Shown in pieces: positions 8,895 through 18,616 of a stretch of 64,000 bases of DNA; position 1 is the first letter of the stretch, and the number at the start of each line of letters is the position of its first letter. The notes beneath the pieces are model-generated. The model did not search any database. It had not been told where the DNA came from and saw nothing but the letters and a program-made list of their open reading frames with translations. Source of the DNA: Alistipes sp. (GTDB lineage Bacteria > Bacteroidota > Bacteroidia > Bacteroidales > Rikenellaceae); contig NZ_JAHHQJ010000018.1 in the NCBI RefSeq assembly GCF_020026455.1, forward strand, positions 1 to 64,000. The letters are read 5' to 3'. Both the position numbers and the translations under genes were made by a program.

Positions 8895-9122
8895 ATGGCA
8901 AAAATCAAAGGAACAATCGTTGTCGACAAGGAGCGATGCAAGGGGTGCGGGGTCTGTGCGTCCGCCTGCCCGTGCAGCGTGCTGGCCTTGTCGGCTGAGG
9001 TCAACAGCAAGGGGTATCCCGTTGCGTGGATGGTCAATCCCGATGCCTGCACGGGCTGCGCCTCCTGCGCGGTGATTTGTCCGGATAGCTGCATTACGGT
9101 TTATCGTCAAAAATTCGAGTAG
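8895..9122 (+). CDS. 2-oxoacid:ferredoxin oxidoreductase delta subunit (2x[4Fe-4S] ferredoxin)
   Basis: 75 residues with two classic CxxCxxCxxxCP clusters (CKGCGVCASACP and CTGCASCAVICP). This subunit would pass electrons from the catalytic TPP subunit to free ferredoxin. It starts the operon, followed after 3 nt by the alpha subunit. The gene order delta-alpha-beta-gamma is that of Vor/Kor complexes of anaerobes. Confidence 0.93.
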   Translation: MAKIKGTIVVDKERCKGCGVCASACPCSVLALSAEVNSKGYPVAWMVNPDACTGCASCAVICPDSCITVYRQKFE

Positions 9123-9125
9123 GCT

Positions 9126-10220
9126 ATGGCAGAGAATGAAGTGAAACTGATGAAAGGCAACGAAGTGATCGCCCATGCGGCCATTCGCTACGGTTGCGAC
9201 GGATATTTCGGATACCCCATCACTCCGCAGTCGGAGGTGATGGAGACCCTCATGGAACTCAAACCGTGGGAGACAACGGGCATGGTCGTTTTGCAGGCCG
9301 AGTCGGAGATCTCCTCGATCAACATGGTCTACGGAGGCGCATCGGTCGGAAAACGGGTGATGACCTCCTCGTCCAGCCCCGGCATCAGCCTGATGGCCGA
9401 GGGGTTGAGCTACCTGGCAGGCGCCGAGCTGCCCTGCCTGATCGTCAACTGCCAGCGCGGCGGCCCGGGATTGGGTACGATCCAGCCTTCGCAGGGCGAC
9501 TATTTCCAGGCCTGCAAGGGCGGCGGCCACGGCGATTTCCACATGATCGTGCTGGCTCCCAATTCGGTGCAGGAGATGCACGACCTGGTGTTCGAGGGTT
9601 TCGACCTCGCGTTCAAATACCGCAATCCGGCGTTGATCCTCGCCGACGGTGCCATCGGTCAGATGATGGAAAAGGTGGTGCTCGCGCCCCAGCGTCCACG
9701 TAAGACCGACGAGGAACTGAAGGCCGAATGCGGCTCGTGGGCCGCGCAGGGCAAGCCGGCCGATCGGCCGCGCAACATCGTGACCTCGCTCGAATTGCAG
9801 TCGGAGAAGATGGAGGTCATCAACAAGCGGCTGCAGGAGAAATACAAGGCCATGGAAGAGAACGAGGTGCGTTACGAAGCCATCGAGTGCGACGATGCCG
9901 ACTATGTCATCGTGGCTTTCGGCTCGTCGGCCCGCATCTGCTCGGCGACGGTCGAAATGGCCCGTGCCGAGGGGCTGAAAGTCGGCCTGCTGCGTCCGAT
10001 CACCCTCTACCCTTTCCCCAAGAAGCAGCTTGCCGAGATGGCCGCACGGGGTGTCAAGGGATTCCTCTCGGCGGAACTCAACGCCGGGCAGATGGTCGAG
10101 GACGTGCGGCTGGCCGTCAACGGCATGGCTCCGGTCGAGCATTACGGGCGTCAGGGCGGCATGATGTTCAATCCGGACGAAGTGCTTGCCGCGCTCAAGG
10201 ACAAACTGATTAAAAAGTAG
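9126..10220 (+). CDS. vorB: 2-oxoacid:ferredoxin oxidoreductase alpha subunit (VorB-type)
   Basis: 364 residues. The N-terminal pyrimidine-binding domain contains GYPITPQSEVMETL and SSSPGISLMAEGLSYLAGAELPCLI. The C-terminal transketolase-like domain contains VGLLRPITLYPFP. With the other three subunits it oxidatively decarboxylates a 2-oxoacid with CoA to an acyl-CoA, reducing ferredoxin. Bacteroidales homologs are usually named 3-methyl-2-oxobutanoate dehydrogenase VorB. 2-oxoglutarate is an equally possible substrate, and sequence alone does not decide. Confidence 0.92.
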   Translation: MAENEVKLMKGNEVIAHAAIRYGCDGYFGYPITPQSEVMETLMELKPWETTGMVVLQAESEISSINMVYGGASVGKRVMTSSSSPGISLMAEGLSYLAGAELPCLIVNCQRGGPGLGTIQPSQGDYFQACKGGGHGDFHMIVLAPNSVQEMHDLVFEGFDLAFKYRNPALILADGAIGQMMEKVVLAPQRPRKTDEELKAECGSWAAQGKPADRPRNIVTSLELQSEKMEVINKRLQEKYKAMEENEVRYEAIECDDADYVIVAFGSSARICSATVEMARAEGLKVGLLRPITLYPFPKKQLAEMAARGVKGFLSAELNAGQMVEDVRLAVNGMAPVEHYGRQGGMMFNPDEVLAALKDKLIKK

Positions 10221-10226
10221 AAGACG

Positions 10227-10994
10227 ATGGCAGAGGTTGAAATCAAAAAGGAGAATCTGGTTTACGCAAAACCGAAACTCATCACCGATAACGTCATGCA
10301 CTACTGCCCCGGTTGCAGCCACGGCACGGTGCATAAACTCATTGCCGAGGTCATCGAGGAGATGGGACTCGGCGCGAAGACCGTGGGCATTTCGCCCGTG
10401 GGCTGCTCGGTGTTCGCCTACAACTATATCGACATCGACTGGATCGAGGCGGCGCACGGGCGTGCGCTGGCCGTCGCTACGGGAGTGAAGCGGCTTTGCC
10501 CGCAGAATCTGGTCTTCACCTATCAGGGTGACGGCGACCTGTCGGCCATCGGCACGGCGGAGTCGATCCATGCGGCGGCGCGCGGCGAGAATGTCGTGGC
10601 CATCTACATCAACAATGCGATCTACGGCATGACCGGCGGACAGATGGCTCCGACGACCCTCGTGGGCATGAAGACCGCGACGACCCCCTACGGGCGCGAT
10701 CCGCGGCTGAACGGCTATCCCTACAAGATTGCCGAGATGATGGCCCACCTCGAGGGTGCGACCTACATCACGCGGCAGAGCGTGCATACGGCGGCCAATG
10801 TGCGCAAGTGCAAAAAGGCGATCCGCAAGGCGTTTGAGAATTCGATGGCCGGCAACGGTTTTTCGCTCGTGGAGGTCGTCTCGACCTGCAACAGCGGCTG
10901 GAAACTTTCGCCCGTGGCTTCGAACCAGTGGCTTGCCGACAACATGCTGCCCTTCTATCCGCTGGGCGACATTAAAGATGTTAAAAAAGAGTAA
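10227..10994 (+). CDS. 2-oxoacid:ferredoxin oxidoreductase beta subunit (TPP-binding)
   Basis: 255 residues. MHYCPGCSHGT near the N terminus is the usual cysteine motif of this subunit. The TPP/Mg signature is GDGDLSAIGTAESIHAAARGENVVAIYINNAIYGMTGGQ (GDG...NN). Thiamine diphosphate chemistry happens here. It lies 6 nt after the alpha subunit and 4 nt before the gamma subunit, so it is co-transcribed. Confidence 0.93.
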   Translation: MAEVEIKKENLVYAKPKLITDNVMHYCPGCSHGTVHKLIAEVIEEMGLGAKTVGISPVGCSVFAYNYIDIDWIEAAHGRALAVATGVKRLCPQNLVFTYQGDGDLSAIGTAESIHAAARGENVVAIYINNAIYGMTGGQMAPTTLVGMKTATTPYGRDPRLNGYPYKIAEMMAHLEGATYITRQSVHTAANVRKCKKAIRKAFENSMAGNGFSLVEVVSTCNSGWKLSPVASNQWLADNMLPFYPLGDIKDVKKE

Positions 10995-10998
10995 CGCT

Positions 10999-11544
10999 AT
11001 GAAAGAGACGTTGATAATTGCAGGATTCGGAGGACAGGGCGTCCTCTCGATGGGTAAGATTCTGGCTTACTCGGGGGTGATGCAGGACTTCGAGGTGACG
11101 TGGATGCCCTCCTACGGTCCCGAGATGCGCGGCGGCACGGCCAATGTGACGGTGATTCTTTCCGACAGGAAGATTTCGTCGCCTATCGCCCATGAATTCG
11201 ACACGGCGATCATTCTCAACCAGCAGTCGATGGAGAAATTCGAGCCGATGGTCAAGCCGGGCGGCGTGCTGATCTACGACACGAACGGCATCACGCGGCA
11301 TCCCGTGCGCAAGGACATCGAAGTCTATGCGATCGACGCCACGGCCGAGTGTGCGAAGATGGGTCAGGCCAAACTCTTCAACACGATGATTCTGGGCGGT
11401 TACCTCAAGGTGCGCCCGGTCGTTTCGATGGAGAACGTGATGGTGGGTCTGAAGAAGTCGCTTCCCGAGCGGGCCTGGAAGATGCTTCCGGCCAATGAGG
11501 AGGCCATCCGCCACGGCGGAGGGATCATCCGCAAGGTGCGTTGA
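10999..11544 (+). CDS. 2-oxoacid:ferredoxin oxidoreductase gamma subunit
   Basis: 181 residues; start at MKETLIIAGFGGQGVLSMG, the diagnostic N terminus of the POR gamma domain. TWMPSYGPEMRGGTANVTVILSD is the second conserved block. It completes the four-subunit complex. A perfect terminator follows 18 nt after the stop codon. Confidence 0.95.
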   Translation: MKETLIIAGFGGQGVLSMGKILAYSGVMQDFEVTWMPSYGPEMRGGTANVTVILSDRKISSPIAHEFDTAIILNQQSMEKFEPMVKPGGVLIYDTNGITRHPVRKDIEVYAIDATAECAKMGQAKLFNTMILGGYLKVRPVVSMENVMVGLKKSLPERAWKMLPANEEAIRHGGGIIRKVR

Positions 11545-11562
11545 TCCTGCGGAATGAGAGTT

Positions 11563-11602
11563 GCAACGCCCGGCTTTTCGGCCGGGCGTTGCTGTGTTTT
11601 TT
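11563..11602 (+). terminator. Intrinsic terminator after the 2-oxoacid oxidoreductase operon
   Basis: 12-bp perfect arms gcaacgcccggc (11563-11574) and gccgggcgttgc (11581-11592), loop ttttcg, then tgtgtttttt. The remaining gap 11603-11870 shows no gene and no clear promoter box. Confidence 0.9.
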
Positions 11603-11870
11603 GGGGGGCGGGCATTCTTGCTGTTCCTGACTTCCCGATTTCCCGATTTTCCGACTTTGGGCTGAAGGCCGATCCGGGAGAATTTGGATTCCGTGATGGC
11701 TCCGGCCACAGCAGCAATGCCCCCATCCGGGTATGTCCGGTAGATTGATGACCGATACGGTGTTGAAACGGTGGATTGTGGGCCGGCAAAGACTCCGGTC
11801 CCGGAGAACGAACTCCGGCCGGGCATCGACTTTGCATGTTCGGGTATGAACTTTTAAAAAACTCCGCTTT

Positions 11871-12563
11871 ATGGAAAGGAACGAACAGCAGATGCCGCGG
11901 CTCGGCGAGCCGGTTCCGGCATTCGAGGCCATGACCACCAGAGGAAAGATCCGCTTTCCGGACGATTACCGGGGCAAATGGGTGATTCTTTTCAGCCACC
12001 CTGCCGATTTCACCCCGATCTGCACCACCGAGATACTCACCTTCGGGGCACGTAGCGAGGAGTTTCGGGCGTTGAACTGCGAACTGGTCGGTCTGTCGGT
12101 GGACAGCCGCAACAGCCATATCGCATGGCTCAGGACCATCCGCGAGAAGATCGAGTACAAGGGCATGAAGGATGTGAGGGTCGGCTTCCCGATCATCGAC
12201 GACGTTTCGATGCGGGTGGCGTCGCTCTACGGCATGATCCAGCCCGGCGAGAGCCGGACTGCCGCCGTGCGTGCCGTCTTCTTCGTCGACCCGAAGGGCG
12301 TGCTGCGGGCGATGATCTACTATCCGCTGGCCCTGGGCCGCAACATCGACGAGATCAGGCGGGTCTTGGTGGGTTTGCAGACCATCGATGCCTTCGGCGT
12401 CGCGCTGCCCGCCGACTGGCGTCCGGGCGACGAGGTGATTGTGCCGATGACGGGCGACGAGCAGGAGGAGATTCCCGAAGGGGCCAGGTGCTACGACTGG
12501 TTCTTCTGCACCAGGCCGCTTCCGAAGGAGGAGATCGGACGGAAACTCGGCGAAACGGTCTGA
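11871..12563 (+). CDS. Peroxiredoxin, Prx6/AhpC-TSA family
   Basis: 230 residues. The peroxidatic cysteine is C51 in SHPADFTPICTTE, the PxxxTxxC active site. The long C-terminal domain (VGLQTIDAFGVALPADWRPGDEVIVPM) is typical of the Prx6-like group found in archaea and anaerobes. Two further cysteines in CYDWFFC near residues 206-212 could resolve the sulfenic acid, as in the archaeal members. It reduces hydrogen peroxide or alkyl peroxides in the cytoplasm. It stands alone, with terminators on both sides. Confidence 0.93.
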   Translation: MERNEQQMPRLGEPVPAFEAMTTRGKIRFPDDYRGKWVILFSHPADFTPICTTEILTFGARSEEFRALNCELVGLSVDSRNSHIAWLRTIREKIEYKGMKDVRVGFPIIDDVSMRVASLYGMIQPGESRTAAVRAVFFVDPKGVLRAMIYYPLALGRNIDEIRRVLVGLQTIDAFGVALPADWRPGDEVIVPMTGDEQEEIPEGARCYDWFFCTRPLPKEEIGRKLGETV

Positions 12564-12596
12564 CCCCTCCCCTCGCCTCCCCCGCCGTGCGAAACG

Positions 12597-12627
12597 AAAG
12601 AGGCCTCCCCGCGGGGAAGCCTCTTTT
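12597..12627. terminator. Bidirectional terminator between the peroxiredoxin gene and fmt
   Basis: Arms aaagaggcctcccc (12597-12610) and ggggaagcctcttt (12613-12626) with one mismatch. There is a T tract on the plus side and an A tract at the other end, placed between convergent genes. Confidence 0.85.
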
Positions 12628-12678
12628 GTCGTATCTGTTCGCTTGGCTGCAATCCGGGACGGATCGACCCGCGCCATG

Positions 12679-13650
12679 CTATTCCCCGAAGCGGTATTGC
12701 TGTACGTCGCGCCACCCGAGGAGCAGTTCGCGCACCGCGAGCCGTTTTTTGCCCGCAATTTGCAGCTCCCCGAGGACGATCCATCCGTCGGCACATGCCA
12801 CGCGGATGAAGGTCCTTCCGTCGCTTTGGAGCGTGCCGCACCTTTGTCCGTGGGCCCCGGGCTCGAACGACGCCGCAAAAATCTTGGCACTCGACACCTC
12901 GCCGTCGCTCTCGCGCTGCATCCCGGTCCACGCCGCCGGATAGGGCGACAGTCCGCGGACGAAGTCCACGATCTCGCGCCCCGGTTTGCCCCAATCGATC
13001 CGGCAGTCCTCCTTGAAGATCTTCGGTGCCGGGCGCAGCGTCGTCTCGTCGATGTGCTGCTGCTCCGTGGGGCGGATCTCCCCCGCCGCAATGCGGTCGA
13101 CGGTTTCGACTACGAGCGACGTTCCGGTTGTCATCAGCTTGTCGTAGAGCGTGCCGACGTTGTCTTCCGCAAGAATCGGAACCCGTATCTGCCCGATGAT
13201 GCAGCCCTTGTCGATCTCGTGGTTCAGGAAGAAGGTGGTGACACCCGTCTCGGTCTCGCCGTTGATGATCGCCCAGTTGATCGGCGCAGCCCCGCGGTAT
13301 TGGGGCAGCAGCGAGGCGTGGAGGTTGAAGGTTCCCAGCCGCGGCATGGCCCAGACAACCTCGGGGAGCATGCGGAAGGCGATCACGATGCCCAGGTCGG
13401 GCTGCAGCGCCCTGATGGCCTCGATAAACTCCGGGGCTTTCAGCTTTTCGGGCTGCAGGATCGGGAGGCCCAGTTCCAGAGCTTCGGTTTTCACCTCGCT
13501 TTGGTGGAGTTTCTGCCCGCGTCCGGCGGGTCTGTCGGGTGAAGTCACCACACCCACGACGTTGTAGCCGCCGGCGACGAGCGCCCGCAGCGACGGCACG
13601 GCGAATTCGGGCGTGCCCATGAATACGATGCGAAGGTCCTTGGCGTTCAT
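12679..13650 (-). CDS. fmt: Methionyl-tRNA formyltransferase
   Basis: 323 residues, normal. It formylates initiator Met-tRNA with 10-formyl-THF. The N-terminal FMGTPEFAVPSLRAL, the SPDRPAGRGQKL loop and the catalytic NLHASLLPQYRGAAPINWA (H111) are clear, and the C-terminal OB-fold domain is present. It lies 3 nt downstream of ribBA on the minus strand, so they share a transcript. Confidence 0.97.
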   Translation of the reverse strand: MNAKDLRIVFMGTPEFAVPSLRALVAGGYNVVGVVTSPDRPAGRGQKLHQSEVKTEALELGLPILQPEKLKAPEFIEAIRALQPDLGIVIAFRMLPEVVWAMPRLGTFNLHASLLPQYRGAAPINWAIINGETETGVTTFFLNHEIDKGCIIGQIRVPILAEDNVGTLYDKLMTTGTSLVVETVDRIAAGEIRPTEQQHIDETTLRPAPKIFKEDCRIDWGKPGREIVDFVRGLSPYPAAWTGMQRESDGEVSSAKIFAASFEPGAHGQRCGTLQSDGRTFIRVACADGWIVLGELQIAGKKRLAVRELLLGWRDVQQYRFGE

Positions 13651-13653
13651 GCG

Positions 13654-14877
13654 TTATCGCTTTTCCAGACCCAGCGTGTGGTGCATGCGCTCCTGCTTGG
13701 TCTCCAGATAGTGTGCGTTGTAGGGGTTCGGGGCGATGACGATGGGCACGATCTCGTCGATGCAAAGCCCATATCCCTCCAGCCCGGCCCGCTTGAGCGG
13801 GTTGTTGGTCATCAGCCGCATGTGGCGGATGCCCAGTTCGCGGATGATGCTGGCACCCACACCGTAGTCGCGCTCGTCGGCCTTGAAGCCCAGCTTGAGG
13901 TTGGCGTCCACCGTGTCGAGACCCTCGTCCTGCAATTTGTAGGCGTGGATTTTGTTGCACAGCCCGATGCCGCGCCCCTCTTGATTGAGGTAGACGACGG
14001 CACCCCGGCCCTCGCGGTTGATCATCTCCATGGCCTTGTGGAGCTGCTCGCCGCAGTCGCAGCGGTACGAGCCGAAGATGTCGCCCGTGGCGCACGACGA
14101 ATGCACGCGCACCAGCACCGGATCCCCTTCGCTCCACTCCCCTTTCGTCAGGGCCACATGCTCCACGCCGTTGGATTTCTGGCGGAACGGCGTGATCTGA
14201 AATTCGCCCCACTCCGTGGGCAGGGGGACCGTCACACCCTTTTCGATGATCGACTCCTCCCGGAGCCGGTAGGCGATCAGCGAGGCGATCGAGATGATTT
14301 TCAGGTCGAATTTCCCGGCGATCTCCAGCAGCTGCGGCAGGCGGGCCATCGTGCCGTCCTCGTTCATGATCTCGATCAGCGCGCCGGCGGGCTGCAATCC
14401 GGCCAGACGGGCCAGGTCGATGGCAGCCTCGGTGTGTCCCGGGCGGCGCAGAACGCCCTTGTCGCGCGCACGCAGGGGATTGATATGTCCCGGGCGGCCC
14501 AGGTCGGAGGCTTTCGTTTCGGGGTCGGCCAGCGCGCGGATCGTCGCGGCGCGGTCGTGGATCGAGACACCCGTGGTGCAGCCGTTGCCCAGCAGGTCGA
14601 CCGTCACGGTGAAGGGAGTGCCCAGCAACGAGGTGTTGTTCTCCTCCATCATCCTGAGACCCAGTTCTTCGCACCGTTTCTCCGACAGCGGGGCGCACAG
14701 CACGCCGCGGCCCTCCTTGAGCATGAAGTTCACGATTTCGGGCGTGATCTTCTCCGCCGCGACGATGAAGTCTCCCTCGTTCTCGCGCTCCTCGTCGTCC
14801 ACGACGATGACGGGTTTGCCGATGCGGAAGTCCTCGATGACCTCCTCTACGCTATTGAGCACAGTCTCTTTTGCCAT
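13654..14877 (-). CDS. ribBA: Bifunctional 3,4-dihydroxy-2-butanone-4-phosphate synthase / GTP cyclohydrolase II
   Basis: 407 residues in two domains. RibB, about residues 1-205, has the [12 protein letters not shown] acidic loop and HTEAAIDL. RibA, 206-407, has the zinc motif [20 protein letters not shown] and [13 protein letters not shown]. They supply both precursors of riboflavin. The gene overlaps the end of the upstream LptF/G permease by 26 nt, and fmt follows after 3 nt. No FMN riboswitch is seen, since the upstream DNA is coding. Confidence 0.97.
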   Translation of the reverse strand: MAKETVLNSVEEVIEDFRIGKPVIVVDDEERENEGDFIVAAEKITPEIVNFMLKEGRGVLCAPLSEKRCEELGLRMMEENNTSLLGTPFTVTVDLLGNGCTTGVSIHDRAATIRALADPETKASDLGRPGHINPLRARDKGVLRRPGHTEAAIDLARLAGLQPAGALIEIMNEDGTMARLPQLLEIAGKFDLKIISIASLIAYRLREESIIEKGVTVPLPTEWGEFQITPFRQKSNGVEHVALTKGEWSEGDPVLVRVHSSCATGDIFGSYRCDCGEQLHKAMEMINREGRGAVVYLNQEGRGIGLCNKIHAYKLQDEGLDTVDANLKLGFKADERDYGVGASIIRELGIRHMRLMTNNPLKRAGLEGYGLCIDEIVPIVIAPNPYNAHYLETKQERMHHTLGLEKR

Positions 14878-16354
14878 TTCGTTTGAGTTTTATTGCTTTC
14901 GTCAGTTTCTTGATTTTCGGAACCAGTTTTTCCCTCAGCGCCTTGGCCTTCGTGGCATACCACTCCGTGTCGAGCAGCGACGAGTCGTTGGTGGCCTTGT
15001 AGGTGAGGTATATGGCTATCGGCGTGAGGATGAAGGTCGAGAGCCACATGCCGTAGACGGCGTCCCAATTACCCTCTTTGGCCAGTTTTTCGCCCGAGAG
15101 GCTGATCATGTAGTAGATCACGAAGAAGATCACCGACACCACCACCGGAAGTCCCAGACCGCCCTTGCGGATAATGGCGCCCAGCGGCGCACCGATCAGG
15201 AAGAAGATCAGGATCGAGACCGGAAGCGACATCTTCTTGTGCCACTCGACCTTCGAGCGGTAGAGCTGGTTGAGCGCCTCCTTGGCTGTCGATTCGTCGA
15301 ACGCGAACATGTTGCGCGAACTCTTGGCCAGCATCCTCGCCTGGTTCCAGACACGTTCGCGTTCGCGCGTGGGCAGCATGAGGGCCGAATCCGCCGCCAG
15401 CAGGTCGCTGAAGCCCCGCTTGTCCACCTGCAGGCTGTCGGGCAGCGGCAGCACGGTGTTGTCGCGGACGAAAATCTGCTCTTTCAGCAGCGGTTCGTAG
15501 GAGGTCGTCGTGGCGGAGTTGACCTTGATCTCCAGCGAGTCGATGTCGTGCTGCAATTCGTTGATGTTCTTGGTCTGGCTGCTCGTGAACAGGTCGGCGT
15601 CGGTGCGTCCCATGGCGAATCCCGACATGGGAATCACCTGTTTCTGCAGGTCGAAGGTGTGGTGGCGCAGGCTGCTCTTGGTGAACCACTGGCTGTTGCG
15701 GGTCTGTTCGTAGGTCTCGCCGTGGAAGAGCGTCACCAGCAGGTATTTCTTGTCGTCCGACAGGCGGATATAGCCCGAGTCGGCCACAATGGTGTTCATG
15801 TTGCCGTTGGTGGCGCGGTTGTCGTAGATCAGCACGTCGTGCAGCAGGTGGGTGTCGGGCTCCTGGTGGCTCACGCGGATCGACATGTTGTCGATGCCGT
15901 TGAAGAACAGCCCGTCCTGGAATTCGAGGGCCTGTTTCTGTTGTCGGATGTCGTAGAGGGTGCTGAAGAGCTTCTTGTTGGCGTTCGGCACGAGGTTGTT
16001 GCCGATGAAGAAACTGCCGACGGCGACCAGGCTCACCAGGACGATCAGCGGCTTGGTGATCTGAACCAGCGACATGCCCGCCGATTTCATGGCCAGCAGT
16101 TCGTAGTTTTCGCCCAGGTTGCCCATGGTCATGATCGCCGCCAGCAACATCGAGAGCGGCAATCCCATCGGGATCATGTTGGCCATGAAATAGGTCATCA
16201 GTTCGATGATGATGCCGGCGCTCAGTCCCTTGCCCACCAGCTCGTCGATGTAGCGCCACACGATGTTCATCATCAGTACGAACATGACGATGAAGAACGT
16301 GAGGACCATCGGGCCGAGGTAGGATTTCAGAACGAGTCTGTGAATGGTTTTCAT
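14852..16354 (-). CDS. LptF/LptG family permease (YjgP/YjgQ)
   Basis: 500 residues. Six membrane segments in two groups flank a large periplasmic beta-jellyroll region (about 100-380). The N terminus [21 protein letters not shown] is typical. These permeases form the LptB2FG exporter that moves lipopolysaccharide from the inner membrane to the Lpt bridge. Which of the two paralogs (F or G) this is cannot be decided here. Start and stop overlap both neighbours (4 nt with the ZnuB-type gene, 26 nt with ribBA). Confidence 0.92.
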   Translation of the reverse strand: MKTIHRLVLKSYLGPMVLTFFIVMFVLMMNIVWRYIDELVGKGLSAGIIIELMTYFMANMIPMGLPLSMLLAAIMTMGNLGENYELLAMKSAGMSLVQITKPLIVLVSLVAVGSFFIGNNLVPNANKKLFSTLYDIRQQKQALEFQDGLFFNGIDNMSIRVSHQEPDTHLLHDVLIYDNRATNGNMNTIVADSGYIRLSDDKKYLLVTLFHGETYEQTRNSQWFTKSSLRHHTFDLQKQVIPMSGFAMGRTDADLFTSSQTKNINELQHDIDSLEIKVNSATTTSYEPLLKEQIFVRDNTVLPLPDSLQVDKRGFSDLLAADSALMLPTRERERVWNQARMLAKSSRNMFAFDESTAKEALNQLYRSKVEWHKKMSLPVSILIFFLIGAPLGAIIRKGGLGLPVVVSVIFFVIYYMISLSGEKLAKEGNWDAVYGMWLSTFILTPIAIYLTYKATNDSSLLDTEWYATKAKALREKLVPKIKKLTKAIKLKRNGKRDCAQ

Positions 16355-17184
16355 GCGGCGGATCGCAGTTTTTTGCTACGCAAAGATAGCAGTTTTACCG
16401 TTATAAGCGTAAGAGTGAGGGTAAATATTATGGCGGCGCCGGGCGGAACCTCGAAATTGTAGCTGGCGACAAGCCCTGCGACGTTGCCCGCGACAGCCAC
16501 GAGGGGTGCCGTGAGGGCAATGGTGCGGTATGAGCGCGAGAGCGTGTTGACGATCACCACGGGCATCGTCACGAGCGAGATCAGCAGCACGATGCCCATG
16601 ATGCGGATCGAGAGCACGATGGTCACCGCCATCAGCGCGGCCATCAGATAGGAGATCACGCGCGTGGGAATACCCCGGCTGCGGGCGAAATCGCGGTCGA
16701 AAGCCGTGTACATCACCGGGCGGAGCCACAGCAGCGCTCCGATGAGGATCAGTGCCGTCAGTGCGGCGAGGGCCGCCACGTCGCTGTCGGTTACGGTCAC
16801 GATGCTGCCGAAGAGGTAGGCCGACAGGTCGCCCGAGGTGTAGCCCGGGCGGAGGCTCATGAAAAGTGCGCCGACGGCCATGCCGACGGACCAGATGATG
16901 CCGACGGCCGAATCCTCGCGGATGCGCCCCCGGCTGCCGGCCCATTCGATGCCCAGAGCCGAGAACACGGCGAAGATCATCGCCCCGGCGATCGGGTTGA
17001 CCCCCATCCAGAAAGCGATGCCCAGCCCGCCGAACGAGGCATGGGTGATGCCGCCCGCGAGGAACACCATGCGGCGGCAGACGACATAGGTTCCGATCAC
17101 CCCGCACGTTATGCCCGAAAGCACACACGCTGCGAGCGCGTTCGAAAGGTAGCCGTATTGGATCAGGTCGCTGAAAAATCCCAT
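16351..17184 (-). CDS. ABC-3 family metal ABC transporter permease (ZnuB/MntB-like)
   Basis: 277 residues, about eight hydrophobic segments. The motifs ITCGVIGTYVVCRRMVFLAGGITHASFGG near the N terminus and the central DRDFARSRGIPTRVISYLM are characteristic of zinc or manganese ABC-3 permeases. No ATPase or binding protein lies next to it, so the partner subunits are encoded elsewhere. It is the first gene of a minus-strand run with the LptF/G permease, ribBA and fmt. Confidence 0.92.
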   Translation of the reverse strand: MGFFSDLIQYGYLSNALAACVLSGITCGVIGTYVVCRRMVFLAGGITHASFGGLGIAFWMGVNPIAGAMIFAVFSALGIEWAGSRGRIREDSAVGIIWSVGMAVGALFMSLRPGYTSGDLSAYLFGSIVTVTDSDVAALAALTALILIGALLWLRPVMYTAFDRDFARSRGIPTRVISYLMAALMAVTIVLSIRIMGIVLLISLVTMPVVIVNTLSRSYRTIALTAPLVAVAGNVAGLVASYNFEVPPGAAIIFTLTLTLITVKLLSLRSKKLRSAA

Positions 17185-17254
17185 CTGTTCCTGTAATTGA
17201 GTGCAAATTTACGCTTTTTTATCGGAAAAGCCTCCTCCTTTCGCGCAGTTTTCG

Positions 17255-17262
17255 TAATTTCG
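17255..17262 (+). promoter_or_regulatory. Candidate -7 box for mtaB
   Basis: TAATTTCG, one mismatch to TAnnTTTG, 20 nt before the chosen mtaB ATG at 17283. Its position argues against the ATG at 17262 as the true start. Confidence 0.4.
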
Positions 17263-17282
17263 TGCCGGAAAAACACGAATCC

Positions 17283-18581
17283 ATGCAACCTCGCAGAGTC
17301 AATTTTCATACCTTGGGCTGCAAGCTCAATTTCTCGGAATCCTCGACCCTCGCCCGCGAATTCGAGCGCGGCGGTTTCGTGCGCGTCGCGCCCACGGCCG
17401 AGGCCGATATTTGCGTCGTCAACAGCTGCTCCGTCACGGAGCATGCCGACAAGAAATGCCGCAACCTGATCCGCAAACTCCACCGCCGCAATCCTGCGGC
17501 GATCATCGCCGTGACGGGCTGCTATGCGCAGCTCAAACCGCAGGAGGTGGCCGCCATAGAGGGGGTCGACATTGTGCTGAGCAACAACGATAAGGGAGCA
17601 TTATTTAAACGGGTGGTTGAACTGACGGGCAAGGGCCGGGCGCAGGTCTACAGTTGCGAAACCGATTCGCTCACGTCGTTCTTCGCGGCCTTTTCGAGCG
17701 GTGACCGCACGCGCGCCTTCCTCAAGGTGCAGGACGGCTGCGACTACTGCTGTTCCTACTGCACGATCCACTATGCCCGCGGTTCGAGCCGCAACATGCC
17801 CGTTGCCGACCTGGTGGCCGAGGCGCAGCAGATCGCTGCCGGGGGCCAGAAGGAGATCGTCCTGACGGGCGTCAACACGGGGGATTTCGGCCGTACGACG
17901 GGAGAGCGCTTCATCGACCTGCTGCGGGCGCTCGACCGGGTCGAAGGAATCGAACGCTACCGCATTTCGTCGATCGAGCCGAACCTGCTGACCGACGAAA
18001 TCATCGCCTTTTGCGCCGCGTCGCCGAAATTCATGCACCACTTCCACATCCCGCTCCAGAGCGGTTCGGACCGGATTCTGGGCCTGATGCGCCGCCGCTA
18101 CACCACGGCGCGCTTCGCCGAGCGGATCGCGGCCGTGAGGCGGCTGATGCCCGACGCCTTCATCGGCATCGACGTGATCGTCGGCTTCCCGGGCGAGACG
18201 GAGGCCGATTTTCGGGCGACGTACGATTTTCTGGAGGGGCTCAACCCCGCTTTCCTGCATATCTTTCCCTTCTCGGAGCGTCCGGGGACCCCGGCCGTCG
18301 ATCTGCCCGACAAGGTGCATCCGTCGGTCGCCACGCAGCGCGTCGCCGAACTGGAGGGTCTCTGCGGACGGCTGCACGGGGCCTTCTGCGCCCGGGCCGA
18401 AGGCACGGAGGATATGGTGCTCTTCGAAAGCACGCGCCGCGAAGGCATGATGTTCGGTTTTACGGGCAACTACCGCCGGGTGAAAGTCCCCTACGACCGT
18501 TCGAAGGTCAATGCCCTCTGCCGCGTGAAACTCGGCGCGATGGATGAAACTCACGATTTGTTGGGGGAAATTCTGGATTAA
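17283..18581 (+). CDS. mtaB: tRNA (t6A37) methylthiotransferase
   Basis: 432 residues. This radical-SAM enzyme adds a methylthio group to t6A37 of tRNA. The N-terminal UPF0004 domain has TLGCKLNFSES, VNSCSVTEHADKKC and VTGCYAQ (three cluster cysteines). The radical SAM motif is CDYCCSYCTIHYARG, and a TRAM-like C terminus follows. The start at MQPRRVNFHTLGCK was chosen over an ATG seven codons earlier because of the promoter position. It is transcribed divergently from the ZnuB-type gene. Confidence 0.95.
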   Translation: MQPRRVNFHTLGCKLNFSESSTLAREFERGGFVRVAPTAEADICVVNSCSVTEHADKKCRNLIRKLHRRNPAAIIAVTGCYAQLKPQEVAAIEGVDIVLSNNDKGALFKRVVELTGKGRAQVYSCETDSLTSFFAAFSSGDRTRAFLKVQDGCDYCCSYCTIHYARGSSRNMPVADLVAEAQQIAAGGQKEIVLTGVNTGDFGRTTGERFIDLLRALDRVEGIERYRISSIEPNLLTDEIIAFCAASPKFMHHFHIPLQSGSDRILGLMRRRYTTARFAERIAAVRRLMPDAFIGIDVIVGFPGETEADFRATYDFLEGLNPAFLHIFPFSERPGTPAVDLPDKVHPSVATQRVAELEGLCGRLHGAFCARAEGTEDMVLFESTRREGMMFGFTGNYRRVKVPYDRSKVNALCRVKLGAMDETHDLLGEILD

Positions 18582-18593
18582 TCACTATATTTG
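18557..18593 (+). promoter_or_regulatory. Candidate promoter for the HAMP protein-trkH pair
   Basis: TATATTTG (18586-18593), a perfect -7 box, 23 nt before the ATG. TTTG at 18557-18560 is 25 nt upstream, longer than ideal. It overlaps the end of mtaB. Confidence 0.55.
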
Positions 18594-18616
18594 CAGGAAT
18601 GGAAATTTAAAAAGCT

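Noticed and set aside
7014..10787. A 1257-codon open frame on the minus strand opposite the DUF1015 and 2-oxoacid oxidoreductase genes
   Set aside because: It lies antisense to well-recognised genes and its translation (rich in His, Arg, Asp, Leu) is the usual artefact of high-GC codon use; it has no domain.
11603..11870. Search for a regulatory RNA or small gene before the peroxiredoxin
   Set aside because: Some short inverted repeats (ctccgg/ccggag) are present, but no clear promoter, frame or terminator.
14294..16462. A 722-codon plus-strand frame opposite ribBA and the LptF/G permease
   Set aside because: Shadow of genes with strong family signatures on the other strand.
17262..17283. 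Upstream ATG as the start of mtaB
   Set aside because: It coincides with the end of the likely -7 box, and the conserved MtaB N terminus begins at the second ATG.
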